The notes below the pieces were generated by a model. That model ran no database searches. It saw only the letters and a program-made list of their open reading frames with translations, and was not told where the DNA came from. A stretch of DNA of 64,000 bases, from positions 1 to 64,000 of the forward strand of contig CANRGX010000004.1 of NCBI GenBank assembly GCA_947630215.1, in the 5' to 3' direction. The stretch comes from an uncultured Eisenbergiella sp. (GTDB lineage Bacteria > Bacillota > Clostridia > Lachnospirales > Lachnospiraceae). Each line of letters starts with the position of its first letter. The first letter of the stretch is position 1. The position numbers were made by a program, and so were the translations under genes. Below are positions 53,857 to 63,669 of this stretch, piece after piece.

Positions 53857-54757
53857 TACATTTTTTTATACCCTGCGGCAGGGTTTTGTGAATATTTTCC
53901 GTAACAAATGGTTTTCTCTGGCGTCCATCGCCACGATCAGTTCCTGTCTGTTTTTGTTCGGCCTGTTTTATACGGTGATTGTCAATTTCCAGTATATGCT
54001 CCGCACCGCGGAGGGGGAAATTACCGTCACCGCCTTTTTACGGGAGGACGCCACGGACGAGGAAATGGAACAGGTGGGCGAAATGATCCGCAACAGGGCC
54101 GAGGTGGCGCGGGCGGATTTCATTTCCGACGAACAGGTCTGGGCGGAATGGGCCCCGGAAAATATCGGGGAAGACTACATGGATATCTATACGGAAAATC
54201 CTTTTGAAAACATGAACAGCTACGAGATCTACATGAAGGATATCGAGCAGCAGCAGACCCTGGTGGACTGGCTCAAATCGCTGCCCGATATTTCCGAGGT
54301 GCACTATTCCGAGATCACCGCGACTTCGCTGACCGGTATGAACGCCATTGTGGCCTATGTGTCCCTGGGGATCATTCTGATTTTGCTGCTGGTTTCCATT
54401 TTCCTGATCAACAATACCGTGATCATCGGCATTTCCGTGCGGCAGCAGGAGATCGAAATCATGTCCGCCATCGGCGCGACGAACTTTTTCGTCCGCTCTC
54501 CGTTTGTGATAGAGGGTATCCTGATCGGCCTGATCGGGTCGGTCATTCCGCTGGCCGCCATTTATTTCCTTTATATCAATGTGGTGGATTATGTCGGCGT
54601 CCAGTTCCCGGCGCTGAACGTCCTGCTGCAGTTTTTGCCTGTAAAGGACGTGTTTGATCTGCTTTTGCCCCTCACCTTCGGGATCGGCGCGGGGATCGGC
54701 TTTCTGGGCAGTTTTGTGACGGTGCGCAAGCATCTGCGCGTGTATGCGAAGGGGTGA
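53846..54757 (+). CDS. ftsX: cell division permease-like protein FtsX
   Basis: FtsX is the membrane partner of FtsE and relays ATP-driven movement to an extracellular hydrolase. The 303-residue protein has the family layout: first helix near residues 22-45 after [15 protein letters not shown], an extracellular domain from about 50 to 165 ([18 protein letters not shown]), then three helices with [31 protein letters not shown] near 192-222. ATG 53846 lies within the ftsE end. The hydrolase encoded next is its likely partner. Confidence 0.95.
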   Translation: MRISTFFYTLRQGFVNIFRNKWFSLASIATISSCLFLFGLFYTVIVNFQYMLRTAEGEITVTAFLREDATDEEMEQVGEMIRNRAEVARADFISDEQVWAEWAPENIGEDYMDIYTENPFENMNSYEIYMKDIEQQQTLVDWLKSLPDISEVHYSEITATSLTGMNAIVAYVSLGIILILLLVSIFLINNTVIIGISVRQQEIEIMSAIGATNFFVRSPFVIEGILIGLIGSVIPLAAIYFLYINVVDYVGVQFPALNVLLQFLPVKDVFDLLLPLTFGIGAGIGFLGSFVTVRKHLRVYAKG

Positions 54758-54761
54758 CGGG

Positions 54762-55988
54762 ATGAAAAAAAGAACGGGGAGGCCGGTGAGGCTGCTGGCC
54801 GCCGGATGTGTCCTGGGCCTGTTCTTTGGCATACTGGCTCCGGGGACAACGGCACAGGCCAAGACGCTGGAGGAGAGTATCAAAGAGAAGCAGAACGCCA
54901 TCAGCGAGGCGGAGAGCGAGAAGAAGAAGCTGCAGTCCGGCCTTTCCGATGTCAAGGCGCTGGTGAACAAGCTGGAGGCATCCAAGCGGGATCTGCAGAC
55001 CTATGTGACGGATCTGGACGCGCAGGTGGCCCAGCTGGAAGAAAAGATCGACGATCTGCAGGATCAGATCGTAAAGAAAAAGGAAGAAGTGGAGCAGGCG
55101 AAGGCGGATACGGACGCGGCCCAGGCGGTGGCGGATCAGCAGTACGACGATATGAAATCCCGTCTGCGCTATCTCTATGCAAACAGCAAGGACGGCGGCT
55201 ATATGGATATGCTGCTGACCGCCCGCAGCTTCGGGGATATGCTCAACCAGGCGGAATATGTGGAGCGGCTCAACGCCTATGACAGCCGCAAGCTGATGGA
55301 GTTTGAGCAGAACGTGGAGTATTTGAAGCTGTGCCGGCAGACGCTGGAGGAAGAAGAAGACGTGCTCCGGGAGACGGAGGAAAGTCTCCAGAACGAGCAG
55401 GATTCGGTGAACGCCCTGATTGCAGAAAAGAATGTGCAGATCGCGTCTTACCAGAAGGATATCGACGGGCAGGCGTCCACGATTCAGGAATATGAAGCCA
55501 TGATCGCGGAAGAAGCGGCGGTGATTGCGGCGCTGGAAAAAGCGGTGGCGGAGGACAAGGCAAAGCTGGCGGAGCAGAACCGGCTGAAATATGACGGCGG
55601 TATGTTCCAGATGCCCTGCCCGGGGTATAAGCGGATTTCGGACAACTACGGCAACCGCATCCACCCCATCACCGGAAAGCAGCAGTTCCATAACGGCGTG
55701 GATTTCGCGGCGGCTTCCGGTACGGACATCCTTGCCGCCTATGACGGGAAGGTAGTGGCGGCCACCTATAACAGTTCCATGGGCAACTATGTGATGATCG
55801 ACCACGGGGACGATCTTTACACAATCTATATGCACGCTTCCAAGCTGTATGTCTCCGCGGGACAGACGGTGAGCAAAGGACAGAAGATTGCGGCAGTCGG
55901 CGCGACCGGACGGGCTACGGGCCCGCACCTGCATTTCTCCGTCCGGTTAAACGGCAGCTATACCAGTCCGTGGAACTATCTGAAGTGA
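54762..55988 (+). CDS. EnvC-like murein hydrolase activator / M23 peptidase with coiled coil
   Basis: Coiled-coil M23 proteins next to ftsEX are cell-wall hydrolases or activators controlled by FtsX (compare EnvC and PcsB). The 408-residue protein has a signal peptide (to about residue 32, ending TTAQA), a long coiled coil from about 35 to 275 and a C-terminal LytM/M23 domain with the zinc ligands HNGVD (His310, Asp314) and HLHF (His389, His391). The full ligand set suggests an active endopeptidase rather than a degenerate activator. ATG 54762 follows GGGGTGACGGG, four bases after the ftsX stop. Confidence 0.92.
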   Translation: MKKRTGRPVRLLAAGCVLGLFFGILAPGTTAQAKTLEESIKEKQNAISEAESEKKKLQSGLSDVKALVNKLEASKRDLQTYVTDLDAQVAQLEEKIDDLQDQIVKKKEEVEQAKADTDAAQAVADQQYDDMKSRLRYLYANSKDGGYMDMLLTARSFGDMLNQAEYVERLNAYDSRKLMEFEQNVEYLKLCRQTLEEEEDVLRETEESLQNEQDSVNALIAEKNVQIASYQKDIDGQASTIQEYEAMIAEEAAVIAALEKAVAEDKAKLAEQNRLKYDGGMFQMPCPGYKRISDNYGNRIHPITGKQQFHNGVDFAAASGTDILAAYDGKVVAATYNSSMGNYVMIDHGDDLYTIYMHASKLYVSAGQTVSKGQKIAAVGATGRATGPHLHFSVRLNGSYTSPWNYLK

Positions 55989-56021
55989 GAAAAGAAGCGG
56001 CGGGAAGGTAGAACCAGAATA

Positions 56022-56060
56022 AAACCGGAAAGGGGAGCTTCTATTCTTCCTTTTCCGGTT
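56022..56060 (+). other. hairpin between the M23 hydrolase gene and ctp
   Basis: AACCGGAAA-GG and CC-TTTTCCGGTT pair over about ten bases around a loop, followed by ATATTA rather than T's. It may weakly terminate or process the message between the two genes. Confidence 0.5.
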
Positions 56061-56113
56061 ATATTATATGATACGGGAATCCGAAGATACAAAAAGGACG
56101 GGAGAGACGGATT

Positions 56114-57370
56114 ATGAATCGCAGAAGATATTTTGCCGGCGGTATGATTACCGGCATTGCAGTGGTATTGCTCATCGGGTTTGGCTATTTTGCGGGACGG
56201 ACGATTTACCGGGCGTTTGCGGCACAGAACGCGGCGGCCGGCGCAGAGGGGTATTCCACGGACGGTACGGTAACGGACGGCGCCACCGCCGAAAAGCTCG
56301 GCGTCCTGGAGGATGTGATCCGGCAGTATTATCTGGAGGATGTGGAGGAGGAGACTTTGCGGGACGGACTCTACCGGGGACTGGTGGAGGCGCTGCAGGA
56401 TCCGTATTCCGTTTATTATACCGCCGCGGAACTGGAAGAACTCCAGGACAAGACGGAGGGAATTTATTATGGAATCGGGGCGCGGGTGAGCCTGGACACC
56501 AATACGGGTCTGGCCAGGATCGTCCGGGTGATTCCCGATACGCCCGCGCAGGAAGCGGGGCTGATGGACGGGGATCTCATCTATCAGGTGGATGGGATAT
56601 CCGTGCAGGGAATGGATCTGAACTCCATTGTGGCAAAGGTAAAGGGAGACGAGGGGACCACCGTCCGCCTGACCGTGGTACGGGAAGGGGAGACCGATTA
56701 TCTGGAATTTGATGTGACGCGCCGCCGGCTGAACAACGAGACGGTGGAATATGAGATGCTGGAAGACGGGATCGGATATATTCAGATCCAGGAATTTGAC
56801 GACGTGACGCTGGATCAGTTTGCGGACGCGCTGGCCACCTGCAAGGGATCCGGGATGCAGGGGCTTTTGCTGGATCTGCGCGGGAACCCGGGGGGCAATC
56901 TGTCCACGGTATGCGATATCGCCCGCATGATTCTGCCGAAGGGCAGGATTGTTTACACGGAAGATAAATACGGGAAACGGGAAGAATATACCTGCGACGG
57001 AACGAGAGAACTGAACTGCCCGCTTGTCGTCCTGGTGGACGGAGACAGCGCTTCCGCTTCGGAGATTCTGGCGGGAGCAATAAAGGACTACGGGATTGGC
57101 ACCCTGGTCGGCACCACCACGTTTGGCAAGGGGATTGTGCAGCGGATCATTCAGCTTTCCGACGGCTCCGCAGTGAAGCTGACGGTGAGCAGTTACTTTA
57201 CGCCCAACGGGAACAACATTCATGGAATCGGGATCGAACCGGACGTCGAGGTGCCCTTTGACGGGGACGCCTATCAGGAGGACGGCACGGACAACCAGCT
57301 GGAACGGGGGCTGGAGATCCTGAAGGAAAAGCTGGCGGACCCTGTGTCCGGCGGGATGGCCCGGCGTTAA
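56114..57370 (+). CDS. ctp: S41 family C-terminal processing peptidase
   Basis: CtpA/CtpB-type proteases cleave exported proteins near their C-termini. The 418-residue protein has a signal anchor (residues 9-28), a PDZ domain around residues 100-185 (GIGARVSLDTNTGLARIVRV, AQEAGLMDGDLIYQVDG) and the S41 core with the nucleophile in DSASASEILAGA (Ser314) and the general base Lys339 in TTFGKGIVQ, spaced 25 residues apart as expected. It follows ftsX and the M23 protein, an order seen in many Firmicutes, which suggests it may process a cell-wall enzyme. Confidence 0.93.
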   Translation: MNRRRYFAGGMITGIAVVLLIGFGYFAGRTIYRAFAAQNAAAGAEGYSTDGTVTDGATAEKLGVLEDVIRQYYLEDVEEETLRDGLYRGLVEALQDPYSVYYTAAELEELQDKTEGIYYGIGARVSLDTNTGLARIVRVIPDTPAQEAGLMDGDLIYQVDGISVQGMDLNSIVAKVKGDEGTTVRLTVVREGETDYLEFDVTRRRLNNETVEYEMLEDGIGYIQIQEFDDVTLDQFADALATCKGSGMQGLLLDLRGNPGGNLSTVCDIARMILPKGRIVYTEDKYGKREEYTCDGTRELNCPLVVLVDGDSASASEILAGAIKDYGIGTLVGTTTFGKGIVQRIIQLSDGSAVKLTVSSYFTPNGNNIHGIGIEPDVEVPFDGDAYQEDGTDNQLERGLEILKEKLADPVSGGMARR

Positions 57371-57383
57371 AGAAAAGCGGGCG

Positions 57384-58745
57384 CTATCTCCCGATCCGCT
57401 GTTTTTGTCTGCGCATGGCGGTGCAGTAGCAGATCAGATGCACGCCGCCGGTGAGGATCCAGCTGATGACATAGGAAATGAAAAGCGTTTCCAGCGTATG
57501 GGAATAACGGAAGACCGTAAAGATCCAAAGGATACGGAACCCGCAGGCCCCGGTCAGGGAAACCAGCATGGGCATAACGGAATATCCCATTCCCCGCAGG
57601 GAGCCCACGAATACGTCCATGACGCCGCAGGTAAAATACGGGATACACAAATAGGCCATGCGGATCAGGCCGTAGGAGATGACGTCGGGATCCGACGAAT
57701 AGATGCCCAAAAGCTGCCGCCCGAAAAGATAGGCGCCGTTGCCCAAGACAAGCCCTGTCACCGTGACGCAGGAAAGGCACAGCAGCAGGATCCGGTTGAC
57801 CCGATCCAGTTTTCCGGCGCCATAGTTCTGGCTGGTAAAACTCAGGGAGGTCTGATAGAAGGAGTTCATGGCGGTATAGACAAAACCTTCGATATTGGAG
57901 GCAGCGGTGCTGCCCGCCATCACCACGGATCCAAAGGAGTTGATGGAGGACTGGATCAGGACATTGGAAACCGAAAAGATAGCGCCCTGCATACCGGCGG
58001 GAAGGCCGACGCGGATCATCTGTTTCAGCCTTGCCGGATAGATCTTAAGCTGACGCAGATCCAGATGAAAGCATCCTTCGCTCTGCATCAGGGCGCGGAC
58101 GATAAGGCCGGCGGATACCACCTGGGAGAGCACGGTGGCCAGCGCCACGCCGGCCACACCCATACCGAACCGGATCACAAAAAGGAGATTTAGGATCACG
58201 TTGAGGATACCGGCCAGCAAAAGGTAGTAGAGCGGCCGCCGGGTGTCCCCGATGGCCCGCAGGATCGCGGAACCGAAGTTGTAGAGCATGATGACGGGCA
58301 TTCCCATAAAATAGATCCGCATATACAGGGTAGCCTGGTTTAAAACGTCGTCCGGCGTGCCCATGAGTTTCAAAAGAGGCCCCGCCAGAAACAGGCCGGC
58401 CACGATGAGGATACAGCCGCTGATCAGGCTGGTCAGAACGGAGGTATGCACCGTTTCGCTGACCAGCCTTTCCTTTTTGGCGCCGTAGTAATTGGCCACC
58501 AGCACATTGGTACCCACGGAAAGGCCGATAAAAAGATTGATCAACAGATTGATAAGTGAACTGGTGGATCCCACCGCCGCCAGCGCTTCATGTCCCGCGA
58601 AGCGTCCCACCACGATGACGTCCGCGGCGTTGAATAAAAGCTGCAGGACGCCGGACAGCATCAGCGGAAAAGCAAACAGCAAAATTTTGCCCAACAGAGG
58701 GCCGTTGCACATATCGATTTCAAAGGACTTTTTTTCTTTTTTCAT
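57384..58745 (-). CDS. MATE family efflux transporter
   Basis: MATE transporters exchange cations for drugs or metabolites. The 453-residue protein is hydrophobic with two similar halves, beginning GPLLGKILLFAFPLMLSGVLQLLFNAADVIVVGRFAG, the classic MATE opening, and with the conserved VGSTSSLINLLINLFIGLSVG and the second-half repeat GLPAGMQGAIFSVSNVLIQSSINSFG. It lies on the minus strand and converges with ctp, their stops only 13 bases apart. GAGGAG lies 12 bases before the start, slightly far. Substrate unknown. Confidence 0.92.
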   Translation of the reverse strand: MKKEKKSFEIDMCNGPLLGKILLFAFPLMLSGVLQLLFNAADVIVVGRFAGHEALAAVGSTSSLINLLINLFIGLSVGTNVLVANYYGAKKERLVSETVHTSVLTSLISGCILIVAGLFLAGPLLKLMGTPDDVLNQATLYMRIYFMGMPVIMLYNFGSAILRAIGDTRRPLYYLLLAGILNVILNLLFVIRFGMGVAGVALATVLSQVVSAGLIVRALMQSEGCFHLDLRQLKIYPARLKQMIRVGLPAGMQGAIFSVSNVLIQSSINSFGSVVMAGSTAASNIEGFVYTAMNSFYQTSLSFTSQNYGAGKLDRVNRILLLCLSCVTVTGLVLGNGAYLFGRQLLGIYSSDPDVISYGLIRMAYLCIPYFTCGVMDVFVGSLRGMGYSVMPMLVSLTGACGFRILWIFTVFRYSHTLETLFISYVISWILTGGVHLICYCTAMRRQKQRIGR

Positions 58746-58850
58746 AGGTAAATACGCTCCTCATTTTCCGGCATGCTGCTATTCTAATCCATTTGAAAGG
58801 GAAAATCAAGCGGCCGCAGTACCGGAAAGCAGGATACGAAAGGAAAAACA

Positions 58851-59429
58851 ATGGAAGACTGGATAGGGCAGTACACATCGCCGCTGGGGCCCATTACGGT
58901 ATCCGGCAGCGGGGAGGCCGTGACCGGCCTTTGGTTTGAAGGGCAGAAGTATTTCGGCGCAACGCTGCCAAAGGAGTTTTGCAGGGATGATACGCCCATA
59001 TGGAAACGGACAAGGGACTGGCTGGATCGGTATTTTCGCGGAGAACAGCCGGCGTTTTCGGTGCCGGTTTGCCCGCGCGGCACGCCGTTTCAACTGACCG
59101 TCTGGGAAATCCTGCGCCGGATCCCGTATGGACAGGTATGCTCCTATGGGGATATTGCAAAAGAAATCGCCCGGCAGAGAGGGCTGTCCTTTGTATCTGC
59201 CCGGGCGGTGGGAAATGCGGTGGGACATAATCCCGTGTCGATTCTGATCCCCTGCCATCGGGTGGTGGGCAGCGACGGCAGTCTGACAGGCTATGCGGGT
59301 GGGATCGACAGAAAGGTTCAGTTGCTTTCGCTGGAAGGGATACCGGTTTCGGGCGGCAAAGTTTCACTGGCCGGGGGTGCCTGCGGCGGATGGGGCGCGA
59401 TCCATTCGGGATCGATATCGTCCCCGTAG
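58851..59429 (+). CDS. ogt: methylated-DNA--protein-cysteine S-methyltransferase
   Basis: Ogt repairs O6-alkylguanine by moving the alkyl group to its own cysteine. The 192-residue protein contains the active-site motif IPCHRVVGSDGSLTGYAGG with Cys135 and the DNA-binding helix SFVSARAVGNAVGHNPVS before it. The family usually ends soon after LLxLEG; here about 25 further residues (from IPVSGG) are encoded by DNA that is also the 3' end of the minus-strand sulfatase gene, an overlap of 112 bases. The start ATG 58851 follows AGGAAAAAC. Confidence 0.93.
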   Translation: MEDWIGQYTSPLGPITVSGSGEAVTGLWFEGQKYFGATLPKEFCRDDTPIWKRTRDWLDRYFRGEQPAFSVPVCPRGTPFQLTVWEILRRIPYGQVCSYGDIAKEIARQRGLSFVSARAVGNAVGHNPVSILIPCHRVVGSDGSLTGYAGGIDRKVQLLSLEGIPVSGGKVSLAGGACGGWGAIHSGSISSP

Positions 59430-61501
59430 CGGTACTCCTCCGGCAGCGCTTCCTGGACATACCGGTAAAAGTCGTTGTTGAGAATTCCCGCGCAATAGGT
59501 GTGCAGCGCGTCCACCCGGGCGCGCACTTCTTTCAGATAGGCATCATCTTCGCTGCCGTCGGCCCAGATCGTCTGGCCCTTTTTGTTGTAGGAAACCCGG
59601 TCCGTGATGAAACTGCGGTCGGAGAAAATAACCAAAGGGTCGCTGTCGGAAAGAATATCGCGGCCGGCATACAGTCTGGAATCGTAGTCGAATCCGAACA
59701 GGTTGAGCAGCGTGGGAAGGATATCCACAGAAGCGGCGGGCTTTTGCACCGTCACAGTCTCCATGGCGCTGTTCCAGAGGATCAGATGGTTCCGGTACAG
59801 ATCCAGCGTCCCGTCCAGCGGCTTTTTGGCCAGTTCTTCCAGCGTTTGCATTTCCATCGCGTAAGGATAGTGATCCGCGCTCAGACAGATTACGGTTTTT
59901 TCCAGCTTGCCTGCCAGGGAAAGCTGTTGGATCAGATAGTCCAGGGCGGCGTCCAGCTCCATGTTGCAGGCAATGTAGGCCCGCCCTTCCTCGGAATAGG
60001 GCAGGTCTGCCACATCCTCTTTGTGCTTGGCGGACATCCGGTTCCCGGAGAAGGTGTAATACATATGCCCGGAAACGGTCATGTAATACACGTGGAACCG
60101 ATCCTCTCCGATGTATTCAGGCAGGGTAGCTACCATCATATCCAGGTCGGAGGCCGGCCAGTAGTTGGCGTTTTCCATGGGAAATACCTGGCCGCCCCAG
60201 ACGCTCTCCTCCAGTTTTCCCAGCTTGCTGGCCTTGAACTGATAGCCCAGGTTGGGGTGGGAAAGATAGCGGTCATAGTAGGAGAGGGTATTGTTGTGAT
60301 ACGCGTAGCTTTTCACACCTTCCGAAGCGAAAAAGGCGGGAAGGCAGAAGGGCATTTCGATGGAAGCGCTGCGCCGCATGGAAAACTGGCGGTTGGGAAT
60401 CAGACCGGTCAGGTTCACATATTCGCCGTCGCTGGTGGAAGTCTGCCAGAGCGGGACGTAGTAATTCTCAAACACAAAGCCGGAATGGATGAGCCGGTAG
60501 AGCGTAGGCGTCAGCGTTTCGTCCACCGCATAGGGGGAAAATCCCTCTGCGGTCAAATAAATTAGATTATAGCCTTCAAACAGGCCGGTATATTCGTTTT
60601 GGTTCGTGGGCGGCGCAGCCTGCATAAACCGGGCCAGTTCCCGGATTTCTTCCGGATTTTCTTCAGACTCCAGCGCCTGAAAATCCACAGGCAGCACGTG
60701 GGGGGAGTATGACGGCTCTTTTTTTTCGGCGCTTTCTTCCACGACAGCCTTTTTTGCTTCCTTTACCGGAGAAGGGGCTGGGGAATCGTCCGCTTTTTCC
60801 TCTGTTTTAACGGGGACGTCGGACGGTGTCTGGGTCCAGGCGGCCAGAACCGTCTGTTTTTCGGGAAAGGCGTCCCCCAGGATATCCCTGAGTCCGGAGG
60901 CCGCCACCCCGCAGTAGGAGAAAACGCCTTCCGGATCGTAGAAGCCGCTGTATTCTTCGTAGAACCCCAGATTGCCCCAGTAACCGGCCGCACAGACAAG
61001 CAGAAAGAGAGCCAGTCCCCCCAGCAGGGCGGCGACATGAACGCCCCGGCTTTTCCGAACCGGCGTATCGAAGGTGAGAGCGGGACGCCGGGAGTGCCGT
61101 CCGTTGGAAAGAAGAAGGCCCGCAGCCGCCAGCGGCACGGCCAGCAGCAACAGCCAGACAGAGGTATGGAAAATGGCGTAAATCGTTTCCCGCCAGTAAT
61201 CGGACAGCGCGGCGGCGCCGTTATGCGCGGCGGCGCTCACCAGGAGCGGCTGGCGGAATATTTTTATGTAAACCAACTGAACGGCGAAGATCAGGTAGGA
61301 CGCTCCGGAAAAAAGCCAGAACAGGAGAGCCCGTCCTTTCCTTGCCACAAGATTTAAAAAAAGACCTGCCAGTCCGGCCCAGGCGATCCAGAGCGGCAGA
61401 CCGGGCAGCGGGAAAAACGCAGCGGTTCCAAAGCAGGAGATATGATAGAGGATCTCCATGTAAAGGAGACTGAACACATAATAAAGGAAAAACTGCAGCA
61501 T
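59318..61501 (-). CDS. LTA synthase-like membrane sulfatase family protein
   Basis: LtaS-type enzymes polymerise glycerol phosphate from phosphatidylglycerol outside the membrane. The 727-residue protein has several N-terminal transmembrane helices (to about residue 190), a Lys/Glu/Pro-rich linker (about 215-275) and an extracellular sulfatase-fold domain with candidate metal and catalytic residues: Glu in TAEGFSPY, Thr356 in STSDGEY (matching the catalytic Thr of KTSDSE in LtaS), and Asp-His in SADHYPY. The C-terminus is Pro-rich. It overlaps ogt tail to tail. Polymer type cannot be read, and phosphoglycerol or phosphoethanolamine transfer are both possible. Confidence 0.87.
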   Translation of the reverse strand: MLQFFLYYVFSLLYMEILYHISCFGTAAFFPLPGLPLWIAWAGLAGLFLNLVARKGRALLFWLFSGASYLIFAVQLVYIKIFRQPLLVSAAAHNGAAALSDYWRETIYAIFHTSVWLLLLAVPLAAAGLLLSNGRHSRRPALTFDTPVRKSRGVHVAALLGGLALFLLVCAAGYWGNLGFYEEYSGFYDPEGVFSYCGVAASGLRDILGDAFPEKQTVLAAWTQTPSDVPVKTEEKADDSPAPSPVKEAKKAVVEESAEKKEPSYSPHVLPVDFQALESEENPEEIRELARFMQAAPPTNQNEYTGLFEGYNLIYLTAEGFSPYAVDETLTPTLYRLIHSGFVFENYYVPLWQTSTSDGEYVNLTGLIPNRQFSMRRSASIEMPFCLPAFFASEGVKSYAYHNNTLSYYDRYLSHPNLGYQFKASKLGKLEESVWGGQVFPMENANYWPASDLDMMVATLPEYIGEDRFHVYYMTVSGHMYYTFSGNRMSAKHKEDVADLPYSEEGRAYIACNMELDAALDYLIQQLSLAGKLEKTVICLSADHYPYAMEMQTLEELAKKPLDGTLDLYRNHLILWNSAMETVTVQKPAASVDILPTLLNLFGFDYDSRLYAGRDILSDSDPLVIFSDRSFITDRVSYNKKGQTIWADGSEDDAYLKEVRARVDALHTYCAGILNNDFYRYVQEALPEEYRYGDDIDPEWIAPHPPQAPPASETLPPETGIPSSESN

Positions 61502-61559
61502 GGTATGGTTCCCTTCTTTCTGCCGTTTATCATAGCATAGAACGGAAAAAAAGAAAATA

Positions 61560-61571
61560 GAACAAATGTTC
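61560..61571. promoter_or_regulatory. LexA (SOS) box upstream of uvrB
   Basis: GAACAAATGTTC matches the Gram-positive LexA/DinR consensus GAACNNNNGTTC exactly and is palindromic at its ends. It lies about 75 bases before the uvrB start and about 60 bases before the divergent sulfatase start. LexA control of uvrBA is established in Bacillus. Confidence 0.85.
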
Positions 61572-61582
61572 TAAAGTATCTG

Positions 61583-61611
61583 TACTTCTGATTTTGTTTA
61601 TGCTATACTGG
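61583..61611 (+). promoter_or_regulatory. promoter of uvrBA
   Basis: TGTACT and TATACT are separated by 17 bases, and the -10 is preceded by TG (TGCTATACT), an extended -10. The weak -35 is typical of regulated promoters. The LexA box is immediately upstream. Confidence 0.55.
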
Positions 61612-61646
61612 GAGGGAGACAACGACACGATTCGGAGGTGGCATTT

Positions 61647-63638
61647 GTGCAGAGCGCGCAGAATGAATTTAAGCTCCACGCCCCCTATCAGCCCACCGGC
61701 GACCAGCCCCAGGCCATTGAAAAGCTGGTCAGGGGCTTTCGGGAGGGCAATCAGTTTCAGACCCTGCTGGGCGTCACCGGATCCGGCAAGACCTTTACCA
61801 TGGCCAACGTGATCCGGGAGCTGAACAAGCCGACGCTGGTCATTGCCCATAACAAGACGCTGGCCGGGCAGCTGTACGGGGAGTTTAAGGAGTTCTTCCC
61901 GGAGAACGCGGTGGAGTACTTTGTTTCCTATTATGATTATTACCAGCCGGAAGCCTATGTTCCTTCCACCGATACCTATATCGCAAAGGATTCCGCCATC
62001 AACGACGAGATAGACAAGCTGCGGCTTTCCGCCACGGCCTCCCTGTCGGAGCGGCGGGATGTGGTGGTGGTGGCCAGCGTGTCCTGCATTTTCGGCCTGG
62101 GGTCGCCGGAGGAGTTCTCCGGTATGAGCGTTTCCCTGCGGCCGGGCATGACCATGGATCGGGACGATGTGCTGCGGGCGCTGGTGGCCATTCAGTATGA
62201 TCGGAACGACATGGATTTAAACCGCGGGTGCTTCCGGGTGCGGGGAGACGTGATTGAAATCAACCCGGCGCAGGGCGGAGACAGCCTGATCCGGGTGGAA
62301 TTTTTCGGAGATGAGATCGACAGGATCGCCCAGGTGGATCCGCTCAACGGGCAGGTGACGGCCACGTTGGAGCACATCATCATCTTCCCGGCTTCTCATT
62401 ATGTGGTGCCCCAGTCCCAGATCGACAGGGCCTGCGACGAGATTGAAAAGGAACTGGAGGAGCGGATCCGGTATTTCAAGGGGGAGGACAAGCTGCTGGA
62501 GGCCCAGCGCATTGCCGAACGGACGAACTTTGACATTGAAATGCTGCGGGAAACGGGGTTCTGCTCCGGCATTGAAAACTATTCCCGGCATTTGAACGGA
62601 ATGCCGGCTGGGGCGCCGCCGTATACGCTGCTGGACTTTTTTAAGGACGATTTTCTGATTATCATAGACGAGTCGCATATGACGATCCCACAGATTCGGG
62701 GGATGTTTGCCGGGGACCGTTCCCGGAAGCAGACGCTGGTGGACTACGGGTTCCGTCTGCCCTCCGCGCTGGATAACCGGCCGCTGGATTTTGAAGAATT
62801 TGAAAGCCATATCGATCAGATGCTGTTTGTCTCCGCCACGCCCAGCGTCTATGAGGCGGAGCACGAGCTGCTGCGGGCGGAACAGGTCATCCGTCCCACC
62901 GGGCTTTTGGATCCCCAAATTGACGTGCGCCCCGTAGAAGGGCAGATCGACGATCTGATCGCGGAGATCCGCAAAGAGACGGATCGGGGGAACAAGGTGC
63001 TGATCACCACGCTGACCAAGCGCATGGCGGAGGATCTGACCGACTATATGCACGAGGTGGGGATCCGGGTGAAATATCTGCATTCCGATATCGATACGCT
63101 GGAACGGGCCGAGATCATCCGGGATATGCGCCTGAATGTGTTCGATGTGCTGGTGGGCATCAATCTGCTGCGGGAAGGGCTGGACATCCCGGAGATTTCC
63201 CTGGTGGCGGTTCTGGACGCGGACAAGGAAGGATTCTTGCGTTCGGAGACTTCACTGATCCAGACGGTGGGGCGCGCCGCCCGGAATGTGGACGGGCACG
63301 TGATTTTCTACGCCGACACGGTGACGGACTCCATGCGGGCGGCCATAGAGGAAACCCAGCGGCGCCGCACCATTCAGCAGCGGTATAATGAAGAACACCA
63401 TATCACGCCCCAGTCCATCCGGAAGGCCGTGCGGGATCGGATCAGCATCACCAGGGAAGTCCCGACGGCGGATCAAAAGCTGGGCAAGGATCCGGAATCC
63501 ATGGATCGGGAGGAACTGGAAAAGCTGATTGCGGACGTGCAAAAGAGAATGAAGCGGGCGGCGGCGGATTTGGATTTCGAGGCGGCCGCGCAGCTCCGCG
63601 ATCAGATGATCGAGCTGAAAAAGGCATTGGAAAGATAA
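61647..63638 (+). CDS. uvrB: excinuclease ABC subunit UvrB
   Basis: UvrB is the damage-verifying helicase of nucleotide excision repair. The 663-residue protein has the Walker A GVTGSGKT (42-49), the beta-hairpin region with [27 protein letters not shown] near 337, the helicase motif [11 protein letters not shown] near 510 and the C-terminal UVR domain ([22 protein letters not shown]). The start is GTG 61647, eight bases after GGAGG; the GTG at 61638 overlaps that site. SOS control is suggested by the LexA box, and uvrA follows. Confidence 0.97.
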   Translation: MQSAQNEFKLHAPYQPTGDQPQAIEKLVRGFREGNQFQTLLGVTGSGKTFTMANVIRELNKPTLVIAHNKTLAGQLYGEFKEFFPENAVEYFVSYYDYYQPEAYVPSTDTYIAKDSAINDEIDKLRLSATASLSERRDVVVVASVSCIFGLGSPEEFSGMSVSLRPGMTMDRDDVLRALVAIQYDRNDMDLNRGCFRVRGDVIEINPAQGGDSLIRVEFFGDEIDRIAQVDPLNGQVTATLEHIIIFPASHYVVPQSQIDRACDEIEKELEERIRYFKGEDKLLEAQRIAERTNFDIEMLRETGFCSGIENYSRHLNGMPAGAPPYTLLDFFKDDFLIIIDESHMTIPQIRGMFAGDRSRKQTLVDYGFRLPSALDNRPLDFEEFESHIDQMLFVSATPSVYEAEHELLRAEQVIRPTGLLDPQIDVRPVEGQIDDLIAEIRKETDRGNKVLITTLTKRMAEDLTDYMHEVGIRVKYLHSDIDTLERAEIIRDMRLNVFDVLVGINLLREGLDIPEISLVAVLDADKEGFLRSETSLIQTVGRAARNVDGHVIFYADTVTDSMRAAIEETQRRRTIQQRYNEEHHITPQSIRKAVRDRISITREVPTADQKLGKDPESMDREELEKLIADVQKRMKRAAADLDFEAAAQLRDQMIELKKALER

Positions 63639-63669
63639 GAACATGATGTGACAGGAGAAAGAAAAAGCA

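Noticed and set aside
59390-60565. 391-codon + strand frame antisense to the LTA-synthase-like gene
   Set aside because: The minus-strand gene has clear sulfatase motifs; the + frame has none and no start signal.
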